Shown here: piece by piece, positions 46,597-55,210 of the stretch
Layout: the number at the start of each line of letters is the position of its first letter
Position numbering within the stretch: the stretch's first letter is position 1
Source of the DNA: JANQOH01 sp965200095
Lineage (GTDB): Bacteria; Pseudomonadota; Alphaproteobacteria; UBA7887
Reading direction: 5' to 3'
Length of the DNA stretch: 64,000 bases
Assembly: GCA_965200095.1 (NCBI GenBank)
Contig: OZ241350.1
Coordinates: forward strand, 1,922,001-1,986,000
The notes under the pieces: generated by a model
What the model was told of the DNA's origin: nothing
Databases searched by the model: none
What the model saw: the letters and a program-made list of their open reading frames with translations, nothing else
Program-made: the position numbers and the translations under genes

Positions 46597-46680
46597 AGCA
46601 ATTCTCATTTTGGCCCATAGCGATGCGGCGGACCTGTCGCTCCCAGGAAGGCGCGTCCATCGCCATAATGAGAATCGCCG
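46597..46680. mobile_element. 84-bp palindromic element with 11-bp target duplication
   Basis: Imperfect terminal inverted repeats (GCAATTCTCATTTTGGC at the left, GCCATAATGAGAATCG at the right) bracket a core shared with 18125-18210. The element is flanked by two copies of GTCAAGCCGCC at 46586-46596 and 46681-46691. At the equivalent place upstream of DUF1640 copy A, a single GTCAAGCCGCC (40860-40870) continues directly into the same downstream sequence. It has no coding capacity. Confidence 0.85.
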
Positions 46681-46783
46681 GTCAAGCCGCCTGCGCTCCC
46701 GGCGCAGGGCAATCGACCCGCAAGGCGGCGGCGCGGTGTGCGATACGACCGACGGGAAATCGAGGCGGCGCCGGGCGCGCGCC

Positions 46784-47194
46784 CTACACGACGCCGAACA
46801 GACGCGCGGCCATCGCCAGAATGATCGCGAACATGAAGCCGAGCACCCACTTGACGGCCCACAATTCCGCCTTGACGGCGCCGACCTCACCCCTGAGTTC
46901 GCCGATGTCGCCCTTGAGTTCGCCGATGTCGCCCTTGAGTTCGGTTCTGAGTTCGCCGATGTCGCCCTTGAGTTCGGTTCTGAGCTCGCCGATGTCACCC
47001 TTGAGTTCGGCCCTGAGCTCGCCGATATCGCCCTTGAGTTCGGTTCTGAGCTCGCCGACATCGCTCTTCGTGGCAACGCCCTCGCTCACCGCCTTGCGCA
47101 CGGTTATGGCGATGGCCTTGGCTTGCGGCTCGGGCAGACCGGCGCGGGTCAAGGCCTCGGCCGCCTCCATGGTGTCGAACGACGTAGCGGACAT
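46784..47194 (-). CDS. DUF1640/CCDC90-like coiled-coil membrane protein, copy C
   Basis: 136 residues from ATG 47194, with a slightly different N-terminus (MSATSFDTMEAAEALTRAG). It has the longest stalk of the three: four 11-residue units of the ELRTELKGDIG type plus shorter ELKGDIG and ELRGEVG units. The same membrane helix ends the protein (FMFAIILAMAARLFGVV). Probably anchored in the inner membrane with a coiled coil whose length varies between paralogues. Function unknown. Confidence 0.85.
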   Translation of the reverse strand: MSATSFDTMEAAEALTRAGLPEPQAKAIAITVRKAVSEGVATKSDVGELRTELKGDIGELRAELKGDIGELRTELKGDIGELRTELKGDIGELKGDIGELRGEVGAVKAELWAVKWVLGFMFAIILAMAARLFGVV

Positions 47195-47602
47195 GCCGCT
47201 TCGTCTACCCCCGGCATCGGAGACTGTCAAGCCGCTTGCGCTCCCGGCGGTTCCCGTCGCGGCGACCGGCGCCGCTCGCCGCATCCGGCAGGCGTCGGCG
47301 CGGCAGGCGGGCGCCCCGGCCGAACCGCCGGATTTTTTCACGCGGTCCTTCGCAGAACGAGCATATCGGAGCAACGACAACCCGTATCGAACCGGGGCGC
47401 CCGCTCATCCTGTCGTCGTCTCGCGACACCGCCGGAAGTCCGCTCGAACAGGCGAGCGCCGGGCCGTGACCGGCCCCCCCCCGAAAAATCCGGGCGTTAT
47501 GCAGGAGTTCCGACGCGCAATTCGCTCCCGGCTTGCGCCGGCGGCGAACGCCGCTATGCTGCGCGTTCTCCGATGCGGAAGCGACCCGCAAAAGGCATCC
47601 CC
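47195..47602. other. 408-nt intergenic region before eipB
   Basis: Separates DUF1640 copy C (minus) from eipB (plus). It contains a short run of 9 C at 47474-47482 and a T-run at 47333-47338. Frames crossing it have no recognisable product. No convincing promoter was found. Confidence 0.4.
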
Positions 47603-48421
47603 ATGACGACGCGCGCGCGCCGGCCGGCCGCCGGAATCCTTTGTCTGGCGGCGTTTAGCGCAGTTTCCGTCCACCACGCCGCGGCGGTCGAGCTGCGTCC
47701 GCACCGCGCCCTTTACGACCTCGGCCTCGCGGCCGCCCGCGACGGGTCGTCGATCACGGCGTTGCGCGGCGAAATGGCGCTCGAATGGGCCGACGCCTGC
47801 GAAGGCTGGACAGTGTCGCAGAATATCCGCATGGACATCGCGAACCGCAGCGGCGCGTCCTTCCAGAACGTCATCTCCTTTTCGAGCTACGAGACCAAAT
47901 CGGGCGACCGCTTTCGCTTCAGCATGAAGTGGGGCGCGGCGGGAGACCGCGTCGAGGAATATGTCGGATACGCCGAACCCGGACGCGCGGTTTTCACCGT
48001 GCCCGACGGCGAGTCGATGCCCCTCCCCGAGGGGACGATGTTCCCCACCGATCACATGTTTCTCCTCGTCGATGCGGCGGCGGCCGGCAGGTCGCGCCTG
48101 ACGCGGACGGTGTTCGGCGGCACCGGCCCGGACAGCCTGAACGAGGTCACCGCGTTCATCGGCGCCGAGGTCCCCTCCGGAACGCCGCTCGCGACGCGCG
48201 GCGACGAGGGCGCGGTATTGCGCGAGGTTGCGGAACTGCGTTCCTGGCCGGTGTCGCTGGCTTATTTCCCGTTCGAATCGAACGCGCCGGAGCCGGATTT
48301 CGAAGCGATCTTCCGCCTTGTCGAAAACGGCGTTGCGGCGTCGGTAATCCTCGACTATGGCGAGTTCGCCATGAATGCGGAGCTCACGGAGATCGAGTTC
48401 TTCCCGCCTCCGGCGTGCTGA
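47603..48421 (+). CDS. eipB: Cell envelope integrity protein EipB (DUF1849)
   Basis: 272 residues with a signal peptide (AAGILCLAAFSAVSVHHAAA). The mature protein starts VELRPHRALYDLGLAAARDG, the DUF1849 hallmark, and includes EWADACEGWTVSQNIRMDI and FPTDHMFLLVDAAAAG. EipB is a periplasmic beta-spiral protein needed for envelope integrity in Brucella and conserved in alphaproteobacteria. The final Cys (PPPAC) and the Cys in DACEGW may pair. The 3' end overlaps the convergent dinB gene by 38 nt. Confidence 0.9.
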   Translation: MTTRARRPAAGILCLAAFSAVSVHHAAAVELRPHRALYDLGLAAARDGSSITALRGEMALEWADACEGWTVSQNIRMDIANRSGASFQNVISFSSYETKSGDRFRFSMKWGAAGDRVEEYVGYAEPGRAVFTVPDGESMPLPEGTMFPTDHMFLLVDAAAAGRSRLTRTVFGGTGPDSLNEVTAFIGAEVPSGTPLATRGDEGAVLREVAELRSWPVSLAYFPFESNAPEPDFEAIFRLVENGVAASVILDYGEFAMNAELTEIEFFPPPAC

Positions 48422-49595
48422 ACGCAGCGTCCGGAGTTCCATCGAGCATGTCCGCCGGCTCGGCTTCGCCTGCGGGGCTGAGTTTCTGAACGCCGACGCC
48501 CAGCAGGCGGTAGCGCGTTCCGTCCGCCTCCCTCCGCAGCAACCGGCGGCCGGCGGCGGCGATGACCTCGGCGCGCCGGGTCGCCGCCGACAGCGTCGCC
48601 GAGCGCGTCCGCAGGCGGAAATCCCCCGTCTTGAGCTTGATGACCACGCATTGCCCCGCCAGACCGCCGCGCGCCAGACGCCGGGCGACGCGCCCGCAAA
48701 GCCCGGCCAGGACCGTCTCCAGGACGGCCGCATCGCCGGTATCGCTGTCGAAAGTGGTCTCGCAAGAGACGCTTTTCGTCTCGCCGCGCGGCTCCACCCG
48801 TCGGTCGTCCTCACCCGCCGCGTAAGCGGCGAGCTGCCGCCCGATGCTCCCGTAGCGCCGCGCCAGTTCGTCCGCGCTCCGTCCCTGGAGCTGGGCGACG
48901 ACGCCGATGCCGTCGCGTTGCAGGCGGCGGGCGAGGGACGGGCCGACGCCCCATAGTTTGCGCACCGGCAGGGGGGCGAGAAAATCGCGCGCCCCGGCGC
49001 GACCGATGACCGAGAACCCCCGCGGCTTGTCGATGTCCGATGCGAGTTTGGCCAGCAACTTGTTGTAACTCAGCCCGATCGACACGGTGATCCCCAGCTC
49101 GTTTTCGACGCGGCGGGAGAATTCGTCGAGGCGTTCGGCGGCGCCGCCCGTGGCGGCGAAGTCGAGATAGGCCTCATCGATGGAGACCGGCTGCACCTGC
49201 GCCCCGACGCTGCGCATGAGGGCGCGGACCTCGGCCCCGACGGCGCGGTATTTCGACATGTCGGGCGGCAGCACGATGGCGTCCGGGCAGGCGGCGAGCG
49301 CCCTGAACATCGGCATCGCCGAACCGACGCCGTAGAGGCGGGCCACGTAACACGCGGTGCTGACGACGCCGCGGCGCCCGCCGCCGACGATCACCGGCTT
49401 GTCCCGCAGTTCGGGCCTGTCGCGTTTCTCGACCGCCGCATAAAACGCATCGCAATCGACGTGCGCCACTTCGAGCGACGCGAGTTCGGCGTGAGCGACG
49501 ACGCGCGGGCTGCCGCAGTTCCCGCACCGGCCGGCCGGCGCATCGGCGCCGAAAGCCCCGCAATCGCGGCACAACCGGTCCGTCGCGCCCGTCAT
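48384..49595 (-). CDS. dinB: DNA polymerase IV (DinB) with N-terminal zinc-ribbon-like motif
   Basis: 403 residues. Y-family core: VAHVDCDAFYAAVEKRDRPE (catalytic Asp), KPVIVGGGRRGVVSTACYVA, QPVSIDEAYLDFA (catalytic Asp-Glu) and SIGLSYNKLLAKLASD, then helix-hairpin-helix and little-finger domains. An extra N-terminal segment has CRDC and CGNC (Cys 9, 12, 24, 27), absent in E. coli DinB but seen in a subset of alphaproteobacterial proteins. The C-terminus lacks a clear QLxLF clamp-binding motif. Translesion synthesis. Confidence 0.93.
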   Translation of the reverse strand: MTGATDRLCRDCGAFGADAPAGRCGNCGSPRVVAHAELASLEVAHVDCDAFYAAVEKRDRPELRDKPVIVGGGRRGVVSTACYVARLYGVGSAMPMFRALAACPDAIVLPPDMSKYRAVGAEVRALMRSVGAQVQPVSIDEAYLDFAATGGAAERLDEFSRRVENELGITVSIGLSYNKLLAKLASDIDKPRGFSVIGRAGARDFLAPLPVRKLWGVGPSLARRLQRDGIGVVAQLQGRSADELARRYGSIGRQLAAYAAGEDDRRVEPRGETKSVSCETTFDSDTGDAAVLETVLAGLCGRVARRLARGGLAGQCVVIKLKTGDFRLRTRSATLSAATRRAEVIAAAGRRLLRREADGTRYRLLGVGVQKLSPAGEAEPADMLDGTPDAAFSTPEAGRTRSP

Positions 49596-49610
49596 CGCGC
49601 GCCCGGCGGG

Positions 49611-50297
49611 TCAATACCCGGCGGCCGACAATTCCGCCTCGATGATCGCCCGGGCGCCGGGCCAGTCGTCGACCCGGTGATGGCTGTCGATCGCCTCCGG
49701 CTTCAGCAGTCGGGCGAGGCGGCTGTCGGCGACCATGTGCAGGCGACGCACCGCGTTCGCGTGTTCGGCGACCGACTTATGGTGCGTCGGCGCGTCGTCG
49801 ATGAAGAACACCGGGGCCTCGACGCGGGTCGCCAGGGCCTGCACCGCCGGTCCCTTCGGACCCTCGTTCGAGATCAACGGGTAGTCCATCCCGGACAGTT
49901 CGAGCGCCCGCGAACGCTCCGGCCGCCGGGTGTGGGGAAGGTTGCTCAACACCACGATCTGCGCCCGCCGGTTCAGCGTCGCGAGCGACTCCGACGCTCC
50001 GGGCGCCGCGTCCATAATCGCGGTCCGGGCGTCGAAGAACCCGTCGAGCAGGCGCTTCGTCGTGTCCCAATCCACCGCTTCGGGATCGCCGCGACGGCGG
50101 ATGTTTCCGAGGAGCGCGTAGGACGACCAGTCGAAGTAATGCTCGTGTTCGTCCAGGTATCGTTCGAAATCGGCCATGAACACGAACAGCACTTCGTCGG
50201 CGTCGGTGACGATCAGCGGCCGGCGCGCCTCGATCGGCAACGCCTCGATCTGTTCGAAGACGTCCGGCGCCGCGGGGCAGGGGGCTCCCTGCGCCAT
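49611..50297 (-). CDS. HAD-superfamily hydrolase-like protein
   Basis: 228 residues. HAD-like motifs: RPLIVTDADEVLFVFMADFE (motif I with DADEV in place of DxDxT/V), IVVLSNLPHTRRPE (motif II Ser), a Lys in SNEGPKGPAVQAL, and VFFIDDAPTHHKSV (motif IV, double Asp). Probably a phosphatase or related hydrolase; substrate unknown. It lies 3 nt after the NCS2 permease gene and 15 nt before dinB. Confidence 0.8.
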   Translation of the reverse strand: MAQGAPCPAAPDVFEQIEALPIEARRPLIVTDADEVLFVFMADFERYLDEHEHYFDWSSYALLGNIRRRGDPEAVDWDTTKRLLDGFFDARTAIMDAAPGASESLATLNRRAQIVVLSNLPHTRRPERSRALELSGMDYPLISNEGPKGPAVQALATRVEAPVFFIDDAPTHHKSVAEHANAVRRLHMVADSRLARLLKPEAIDSHHRVDDWPGARAIIEAELSAAGY

Positions 50298-50300
50298 GCG

Positions 50301-51599
50301 TCAGAAATCCTTGACGAAATACAGGACGCCGGCGACCGCGAGAACCCACATGGCGGGGTGCGTTTCGCCCGCTTTGCCGGCGGCGGCCTTCGCCGCGATC
50401 CAGGCGATGAAGCCGACGGCGATGCCGGTCGCGATACTGAAGGTGAACGGCATGACGACCGCAACCAGCACCGCGGGGCCGTATTCGCTCGCATCTTCCC
50501 AGTCGATGTCCTTGAGGCCGCGCGCGAAGGAGAGGGCGACGAAGACCAGCGCCGGCGCCGTCGCCCAGGCCGGCACGGCCTTCGCGAAAGGCGCCAGGAA
50601 GAGGCACAGGAGGAACAGGCCGGCGCAGGCGAGCGCGGTCAATCCCGTGCGCCCGCCCTCGCGCACGCCCGCGCCGCTTTCGATATAGCTCGTCGTCGAG
50701 CTCGTCCCGAGCAGCGCGCCTGCCGTCGTCGCGACCGAGTCGGCGAACACCGCGCGCCGGATCCCGTCGATCGAGCCGTCCTCCCGGGTCTTTCCCGCCA
50801 GCCCGCCGACGGCGGTCAGGGTCCCCGCAGTATCGAAAAAGTCCACGAACAGGAACGTCAGCACCACGACGACAAGACCGAGCTCGAACACCGCGCCGAG
50901 ATCGAGCGCGAGGAAGGTCGGCGCAACGCTCGGAGGCAGCCACTCGCCGCCGCCCCACGTCGTTTCGCCCACGATCAGGCCGAAGACGGTAAGCGCGACG
51001 ATGGCGATCACGATGGCGCCCGGAACCCGTCGCGCGTCGAGCATGAGTATCGCGACGAAACCCAGGCAGGCGAGGGCCGCCGCGGAAGAGGTGAGGTCGC
51101 CGAGCGCCACCAGGGTGGCCGGGTTGTCGACCACGATCCCCGCGTTCTTCAGACCGATGAGCGCCAGGAAGAAGCCGATCCCCGCGGCGATGCCCAGGCG
51201 CAGACTCATCGGCATGGCTTCGATGAGCCACCGGCGCAGCCCGCTCGCGCTCAGGGCGATGAACAGCACGCCCGAACAGAACACCGCGCCCAGAGCCGCC
51301 TGCCAGGTGTAGCCCATGCCGAGGACCACGCCGTATGCGAAGAAGGCGTTCAGCCCCATCCCCGGCGCCAGCGCCACCGGCCAATTCGCCAGCAGGCCCA
51401 TAAGCGCCGTGGCGAGCGCGGCGATCAGGACGGTCGCCGTGAACACGGCTCCGAAATCCATACCCGCCGCCGACAGGATGCCCGGATTGACGACGACGAT
51501 ATAGGCCATCGTCAGGAAGGTGGCCGCGCCGGCGACGAGCTCGCCCCGCACGGTGGCGCCGTTTTCCCTGAGCTTGAACAAGCGGTCGAGAAGTTCCAC
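50301..51599 (-). CDS. NCS2 family purine permease (AzgA type)
   Basis: 432 residues with 12 or more hydrophobic segments. The start LFKLRENGATVRGELVAGAA, FLTMAYIVVVNPGILSAAGM and later FVDFFDTAGTLTAVG, GTSSTTSYIESGAGVREGGR are signatures of the AzgA branch of nucleobase/cation symporters. It probably imports adenine, guanine or hypoxanthine with protons. Upstream of the HAD gene in the same transcript. Confidence 0.93.
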   Translation of the reverse strand: MELLDRLFKLRENGATVRGELVAGAATFLTMAYIVVVNPGILSAAGMDFGAVFTATVLIAALATALMGLLANWPVALAPGMGLNAFFAYGVVLGMGYTWQAALGAVFCSGVLFIALSASGLRRWLIEAMPMSLRLGIAAGIGFFLALIGLKNAGIVVDNPATLVALGDLTSSAAALACLGFVAILMLDARRVPGAIVIAIVALTVFGLIVGETTWGGGEWLPPSVAPTFLALDLGAVFELGLVVVVLTFLFVDFFDTAGTLTAVGGLAGKTREDGSIDGIRRAVFADSVATTAGALLGTSSTTSYIESGAGVREGGRTGLTALACAGLFLLCLFLAPFAKAVPAWATAPALVFVALSFARGLKDIDWEDASEYGPAVLVAVVMPFTFSIATGIAVGFIAWIAAKAAAGKAGETHPAMWVLAVAGVLYFVKDF

Positions 51600-51733
51600 G
51601 GTTCGCTCCCCTTGGAAACGCCGGTTGCCCGAACGGCGACTCTACCCTCCGGCGGCGCCCTTGCGAACCCGCCGCCGTCGCATATCCGCGACGAAAGCGC
51701 CGACGGCGGCCGGCTATTATGATGGCCGGCGTC

Positions 51734-53719
51734 ATGACCGATACCCGCACGAACCCGGCGCGTGAAGCGGCTATGTCCGAGGTGCTTTGGCGCCCCGACG
51801 AGGCGCGCGTCGACGCCGCGGCGATGACCGCCTTCCGCGCCGCCGTCGAGGCGAGGTGGAGCGTGAGCCTGCCGGACTACGCTGCGTTGCACCGCTGGTC
51901 GGTCGCCTGCCGGGAACGTTTCTGGCTGACGCTGTGGGATTTCTGCGGCGTCGTCGGCGAACGCCGGGGGGAGACCGTTCTGGCCGACCGCGACGCCATG
52001 CCGGGGGCGCGCTGGTTTCCGGACGCGCGCCTGAACTACGCCGAGAACCTCCTGCAACGGCGCGACGGCGGCGACGCCCTGGTGTTTCGGGGCGAGGGGG
52101 GCGCGCGGCGACGCATGAGCTGGCGCGAGCTGCGCGATTCGGTGTCGCGCGCGGCCCGGGCGCTGCGCGCCCTCGGCGTCGGCCGCGGCGACCGCGTGGC
52201 GGCATGTCTCCCGAACATGCCGGAAACCGCCGTCGCCATGCTCGCGACATCGAGCATCGGAGCGGTGTGGTCGTCATGCTCTCCGGATTTCGGCGCCCCC
52301 GCGGTCCTCGACCGTTTCGGGCAGATCGCGCCGAAGGCGCTGATCGGATGCGACGGCTACCGCTACAACGGCAAGCGTCACGATGCGCGCGCGCGGCTGG
52401 CCGACATCGCCGCCGCTCTTCCCGGTCGCCCCCCCGTTATCGTCGCCGCTTACGACGAGCCGGAAACGCCGCCCGCCGGCGCGACAACATGGGAAGACTG
52501 GCTCGCCCCGTTCGCCCCCGGCGAGATCGAATTCGACCGCCTGCCGTTCGACCACCCGCTGGCGATCCTGTTCTCCTCCGGGACCACCGGCGCGCCCAAG
52601 GGCATCGTGCACAGCGCCGGCGGCGTGCTGCTCAAGCATCTGTGCGAACACCGCCTGCATGGCGACGTCAACCCGGACGACCGGATGTTCTTCTTCACCA
52701 CCTGCGGATGGATGATGTGGAACTGGCTGCTGAGCGGACTCGCCTCCGGGGCGACGCTGCTGCTCTACGACGGGTCGCCGTTCCATCCCGACGGGAATGT
52801 CCTGTTCGACTACGCCGACGCCGAGGGCATGACCCATTTCGGAACCTCGGCCCGGTTCATCGAGGCGTTGGCGAAGGCGGAGTTGCGGCCCGCCGACACC
52901 CACCGACTGGCCGAGTTGCGGGTTATGTTTTCCACCGGGTCGCCGCTGGCCCCGGCCGGTTTCGATTACATATACGACGCGGTGAAACGCGACCTCTGCG
53001 TGGCCTCGATCTCCGGCGGCACCGACATCGTCGGTTGTTTCGCGCTCGGCAACCCGACCCTTCCCGTGCGGCGCGGGGAGTTGCAATGCCCGGCGCTCGG
53101 CATGGCGACCGAGGTCCGGAACGACGCCGGCGCCGCGGTCGCGGGCGAGAAGGGCGAACTGGTCTGCGCGAAGCCGTTTCCCTCGATGCCGGTCGGCTTC
53201 TGGAACGACACCGACGGAGCCCGCTACCGCGCCGCCTATTTCGAGCGTTACCCCGGAGTGTGGCGCCACGGCGACTATGCCGAAACCACCGCCGCCGGAG
53301 GCCTGATAATTCACGGCCGCTCCGACGCGGTGCTGAACCCCGGAGGCGTGAGGATCGGCACGTCGGAAATCTACCGCGAGGTCGAGGCCGTGCCCGAGGT
53401 CGTCGAATCCGTCGTCATCGGCCAGGAGTGGCGAGGCGACGTGCGGGTCGTGCTCTTCGTCGTTCTGCGCGAGGGACTCACGCTCGACGATGCGCTGTCG
53501 GCGCGCATTTCAGAACGGCTGCGCGTCCACGCCAGCCCGCGGCATGCGCCGTCGAAGATCGTTCAGGTCGCCGCTGTCCCGCGCACGCGCAGCGGCAAGC
53601 TCGTGGAGCTCGCGGTCCGCGATGTCGTCCACGGGCGCCCCGCGGTCAATCGCGGCGCCCTTGAGGATCCGGCGGTCCTCGACCTCTATCGCGACATCCC
53701 GGCGCTTTCCGAAGCGTAA
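51734..53719 (+). CDS. aacS: Acetoacetate-CoA ligase
   Basis: About 661 residues. ANL adenylating enzyme: P-loop ILFSSGTTGAPKGIVHSAGG, the FTTCGWMMWNWLLSGL block specific to acetoacetyl-CoA synthetases, ISGGTDIVGCF, HGDYAETT and the C-terminal catalytic Lys in RTRSGKLVELAVRD. Activates acetoacetate with ATP and CoA, feeding ketone bodies or PHB products into acetyl-CoA or lipid synthesis. No start has a good ribosome site; 51719, 51734 and 51773 (MSEVLWRPDEA) are all possible, the last fitting family N-termini best. Confidence 0.92.
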   Translation: MTDTRTNPAREAAMSEVLWRPDEARVDAAAMTAFRAAVEARWSVSLPDYAALHRWSVACRERFWLTLWDFCGVVGERRGETVLADRDAMPGARWFPDARLNYAENLLQRRDGGDALVFRGEGGARRRMSWRELRDSVSRAARALRALGVGRGDRVAACLPNMPETAVAMLATSSIGAVWSSCSPDFGAPAVLDRFGQIAPKALIGCDGYRYNGKRHDARARLADIAAALPGRPPVIVAAYDEPETPPAGATTWEDWLAPFAPGEIEFDRLPFDHPLAILFSSGTTGAPKGIVHSAGGVLLKHLCEHRLHGDVNPDDRMFFFTTCGWMMWNWLLSGLASGATLLLYDGSPFHPDGNVLFDYADAEGMTHFGTSARFIEALAKAELRPADTHRLAELRVMFSTGSPLAPAGFDYIYDAVKRDLCVASISGGTDIVGCFALGNPTLPVRRGELQCPALGMATEVRNDAGAAVAGEKGELVCAKPFPSMPVGFWNDTDGARYRAAYFERYPGVWRHGDYAETTAAGGLIIHGRSDAVLNPGGVRIGTSEIYREVEAVPEVVESVVIGQEWRGDVRVVLFVVLREGLTLDDALSARISERLRVHASPRHAPSKIVQVAAVPRTRSGKLVELAVRDVVHGRPAVNRGALEDPAVLDLYRDIPALSEA

Positions 53720-53792
53720 GGCGCGGCGGAAACCGCTGCCCGTCGGTTGCTCCGTCGGGCGAGGGCGCACAGCGCAGCGAGCGAAAAGCGTG

Positions 53793-55001
53793 TCATGAGC
53801 GCTCTCCGTGGCGAAGGTCGGGCCGCAGACCGCGCCAGTTCGTCGGCGGATGCGCGCGCACCGCCTCCTCGTTCACGTCGGCCCCCCAGCCGGGCCCGTC
53901 GGGGATTATGAGATGTCCGTCTTCGACGACCGGCGGCGCGGTCACCAGATCGTCCTTCCACGGCACATCGTCGATGTCGATCTCCATGATGCGCACATTG
54001 GGGAGCGCGGCGCAGAAATGCGCGCTCATCAGCGTCGACAGGTGCCCATAGAAATTGTGCGGCGCCACGTTGATCTCGTACGCCTCGGCCATGTGCGCGA
54101 TCTTCACGCTTTCCGCCAGCCCGTTCCACGGCACGTCGACGATAGCCACGTCCATCGCGCGGTTCTCGAAGAAGGGGCGGAACTGCCGCCGCGTGAACAG
54201 CGATTCGCAGCTCGCCACCGGGGTCTGCAGCGCATCGCGTATCTTGCGCAGGCTCGGCGCGTCGTAACTGTCGATCTCGAACCACATCAGCCCCAGATCG
54301 TCCAGGGCGCGGGCCACCTTCAGATAGCCCTCGGTCTTGAAGTTGAAATTGAGGTCGAGAAGGATGTCGATGTCCTCTCCGGCGCCCTCGCGCAGGGCGG
54401 TCAACTGCTCGCGCAGCGCGCCGATCACGCGGTTCGAGGGGTTCAGGTCGATCCCGTCGCCGAAGCCGGGCATGTACAGAGTCGGCGGCGTATCGTCGAA
54501 CAGGAAGATGTTGGTCTTCAACCCGGTGAAGCCGCGGGCGCGGACTTCGCGCCCCAACTCCACCAGCCCGTCCGCGTCCGCAAGGGGCGGGACGCCCATC
54601 GCCTCGGCGCGGTGCAGGCGGTAGGTCCCGCAATGGGACCAGTAAAGGCGCACGCGCTCCCGCGTCGGCCCGCCGAACAGCGCGTGAACCGGCACGCCCA
54701 GGTCCTTCGCCTTCACGTCCAGAAGGGCGTTCTCGAGCGCTGCGATCGCCTGCTGCGACATGCCGCCCGGCGCCTGGCGGGTGCGCGCGTAGAGATGCGT
54801 GACGATCTTCTCGACGGGGCGCGGGTCGACGCCGATCAACCCTTCGGCGAGCCCGCGGATAACCGCCGTGAGTCCGCGGCTGCCGTAGCTCTCGTTGTAT
54901 TCGGAATACCCGACGACGCCGGAGTCGGTCTCGACCTTGAGAAAGGAGAACACCCGCCAGCCGGCGTCGCAATGCAGGTCCCCGATCGCCGTGATCTTCA
55001 T
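53793..55001 (-). CDS. Enolase-superfamily (mandelate racemase/MLE) enzyme
   Basis: 402 residues from ATG 55001 after AGGGGG. An N-terminal capping domain (FLKVETDSGVVGYSEYNES, AIAALENALLDVKAKDLGVP) is followed by the barrel, with acid/metal ligands in LLDLNFNFK, WFEIDSYDA and SCESLFTRRQF and the catalytic His in NVAPHNFYGHLSTLM. This layout suits sugar-acid dehydratases such as the galactarate/mannonate group, but the substrate is unclear. Convergent to aacS. Confidence 0.85.
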   Translation of the reverse strand: MKITAIGDLHCDAGWRVFSFLKVETDSGVVGYSEYNESYGSRGLTAVIRGLAEGLIGVDPRPVEKIVTHLYARTRQAPGGMSQQAIAALENALLDVKAKDLGVPVHALFGGPTRERVRLYWSHCGTYRLHRAEAMGVPPLADADGLVELGREVRARGFTGLKTNIFLFDDTPPTLYMPGFGDGIDLNPSNRVIGALREQLTALREGAGEDIDILLDLNFNFKTEGYLKVARALDDLGLMWFEIDSYDAPSLRKIRDALQTPVASCESLFTRRQFRPFFENRAMDVAIVDVPWNGLAESVKIAHMAEAYEINVAPHNFYGHLSTLMSAHFCAALPNVRIMEIDIDDVPWKDDLVTAPPVVEDGHLIIPDGPGWGADVNEEAVRAHPPTNWRGLRPDLRHGERS

Positions 55002-55210
55002 GGATACCCCCTGTCGTTGTCCCCGGAAGCGGCGGCGACCGCGATGTCTCGCCCCCGACCGCCGCCGCCCACTATACCCCGAACGTCTCCGTCGCCTTGC
55101 CGCCGCCGCCGGTCGCGCCGTGAAACGCACCGCGAACTTGCGTCGCGCGTCGGCTTGTGGCAAGCATTGCGCGCCAGTCCTGCGTCGCCGTTACGCAACC
55201 CGGGGGTTCG

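Noticed and set aside
47281..47340. Hairpin followed by T-run as a terminator
   Set aside because: No plus-strand gene ends upstream, and on the minus strand it would lie in a promoter region; the stem is weak.
47474..47482. Run of 9 C upstream of eipB as a third contingency tract
   Set aside because: It is short, not followed by an in-frame leader into eipB, and lacks the promoter block seen before the two autotransporters.
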